A DNA stretch of 5,865 nt, taken from NCBI GenBank assembly GCA_964392385.1, contig CAYMPR010000056.1, positions 1 through 5,865 of the forward strand. Reading direction: 5' to 3'. Under the pieces are notes generated by a model, which saw nothing but the letters and a program-made list of their open reading frames with translations, did no database searches and had not been told where the DNA came from. The first letter of the stretch is position 1; each line of letters opens with the position of its first letter. Origin of the DNA: MWEH01 sp964392385. Its GTDB lineage: Bacteria; Bacillota; Clostridia; Christensenellales; DTU072. A program made the position numbers and the translations under genes. Below, in pieces: positions 4,846 to 5,865 of this stretch.

Positions 4846-5865
4846 TTATACTCTTCTTATCCTTTCCCTTTGAGCCTTAAAATATGCTTTTTCATAAGGG
4901 CTAAGGTTTGGATCATCTAAATCAGAATCATCATTAAAATCGTTATTGAATATTGTAGTTTTCGTGTTGCTAACTGCTTCATATGACTCTTCACTAACTT
5001 CATCTTTTGCATGCTTCATTCTTATTGAGCCAATTGCTACGCTCATAGCTATTACTACTGCTCCCCATAGATATAACCATTGTCTAATTGGGAATATTGA
5101 AATAACCGCAAATAATAAATGATTGCTATCTAGCCAAGCATTACTCTTATAATCCAAAACACCGCGAGAATCGTTTGTTGGAGTAAGTAAAAGGGAGGTA
5201 TTGCCTACATCTTCTCTTCCAACTTTTATACCCAGGTATATTGGAGCTCCAACTACATCTGGATCGGCTAAGATGTCTCTTAAAGTTCCAACAATACTTG
5301 GCCCTAACCCTTCAATTGCAGAAAGTATTAAGGTGCGCATTCCTGGGTCAAGCCCTTCTAAAACACCACCTAAATTTATTTCCATTGGAGAGCCAGCCAT
5401 ATCAAGAACAGACCAAGTTACACCTGCTTCGGGATCATCTCTTTCTACATTGCTGTAATAATAAGAAGAAGGTGTGCCATTATCAAAAACTATCTCTTTA
5501 GGAATTCTATCGAACTCAAGATAGAAAGGTAATGTTTCATCTATTTCTTTCTCATTAAAAAGTAAGTGTACAAGTACTGGAATTGTCAATCTGTCCCCAT
5601 CAGCTAAGCTAACCCATGGGCCAGTAGCTGTTAGTGCGGCATATCCATTTGTATCTAATGAGTTGAAATTTTCGTGAATCAAAAATTTAACTCTCTCGTT
5701 TCTATATCCTTCTTGTAGATATGTCTCAAGAGCAACGGAATTGTCTAAATTTTCGTTCTCATAATTTAGCGTGATAAATTTCTCCAATAAGCCACCATTA
5801 ATTTCCGCTTGGACCTTATAGTTATCTCTTACTTCATCAAATTTCATGGTTCCAGATGTAGCATC
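4846..5865 (-). CDS. C-terminal part of a single-pass surface-type membrane protein, 5' end outside the window
   Basis: The frame stays open to the window edge: six sense codons (D-A-T-S-G-T) precede the first Met at 5847, and no good ribosome site stands before it. I therefore read this as the end of a longer protein; the residue numbers here count from that Met. Residues 1-240 are polar, look rich in beta strands and have no membrane segment. A hydrophobic stretch at 243-254 leads into a clear transmembrane helix at about 256-275, followed by Arg276 and Lys278. That fits an outside N-terminal domain and a cytoplasmic tail of about 58 residues. The tail has a dense acidic run (NDDSDLDD near 305-312) and a basic end (RERIRRV). 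I do not recognise a family. The missing upstream part probably holds a signal peptide or other domains. If instead Met at 5847 is the true start, the protein would have an exported domain without a signal peptide, which is unlikely. Confidence 0.75.
   Translation of the reverse strand, partial: DATSGTMKFDEVRDNYKVQAEINGGLLEKFITLNYENENLDNSVALETYLQEGYRNERVKFLIHENFNSLDTNGYAALTATGPWVSLADGDRLTIPVLVHLLFNEKEIDETLPFYLEFDRIPKEIVFDNGTPSSYYYSNVERDDPEAGVTWSVLDMAGSPMEINLGGVLEGLDPGMRTLILSAIEGLGPSIVGTLRDILADPDVVGAPIYLGIKVGREDVGNTSLLLTPTNDSRGVLDYKSNAWLDSNHLLFAVISIFPIRQWLYLWGAVVIAMSVAIGSIRMKHAKDEVSEESYEAVSNTKTTIFNNDFNDDSDLDDPNLSPYEKAYFKAQRERIRRV

Noticed and set aside
5201..5501. Two overlapping plus-strand frames opposite the right-edge gene
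   Set aside because: They overlap each other in different frames and lie antisense to the long open membrane-protein frame, without supporting signals.

Overview
This is an AT-rich bacterial chromosomal window with sigma70-type promoters, GAGG-type ribosome binding sites and intrinsic terminators. The style fits a low-GC Gram-positive-like bacterium, but no single feature fixes the lineage. Nothing indicates a phage, transposon, CRISPR array or integrated element. It reads as ordinary chromosome with short transcription units and one unusual membrane protein.

Layout from left to right. The left edge cuts a tRNA-Ser(CGA) gene on the minus strand, with its own promoter just upstream. Diverging from it on the plus strand is a 188-residue LOG-like/TIGR00725 nucleotide-binding protein with an extended -10 promoter and a terminator. 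Next on the plus strand, with its own promoter and terminator, is a 347-residue two-pass membrane protein. Its outer domain resembles a SipW-type (S26B) signal peptidase, but the expected catalytic positions appear to be lost. It also carries a C-terminal cytoplasmic domain that I cannot identify.

The rest lies on the minus strand and is listed here in transcription order. First, at the right edge, is the C-terminal part of a single-pass surface-type membrane protein, open at the window edge and ending at a strong terminator. Next comes a PiT-family phosphate transporter with its own promoter, then a DUF47/PhoU-like protein about 100 bases downstream. Last is a 5'-deoxynucleotidase of the YfbR family.

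How they work together. The PiT transporter and the DUF47 protein form a well-known pair: a low-affinity phosphate permease and its PhoU-like accessory protein. YfbR (dNMP to deoxynucleoside plus phosphate) follows in the same direction and may be read through from that unit, but it also has a possible promoter of its own. The most unusual points are the apparently inactive signal-peptidase-like protein and the lopsided PiT transporter: its first inverted repeat keeps the signature residues and its second has lost them.
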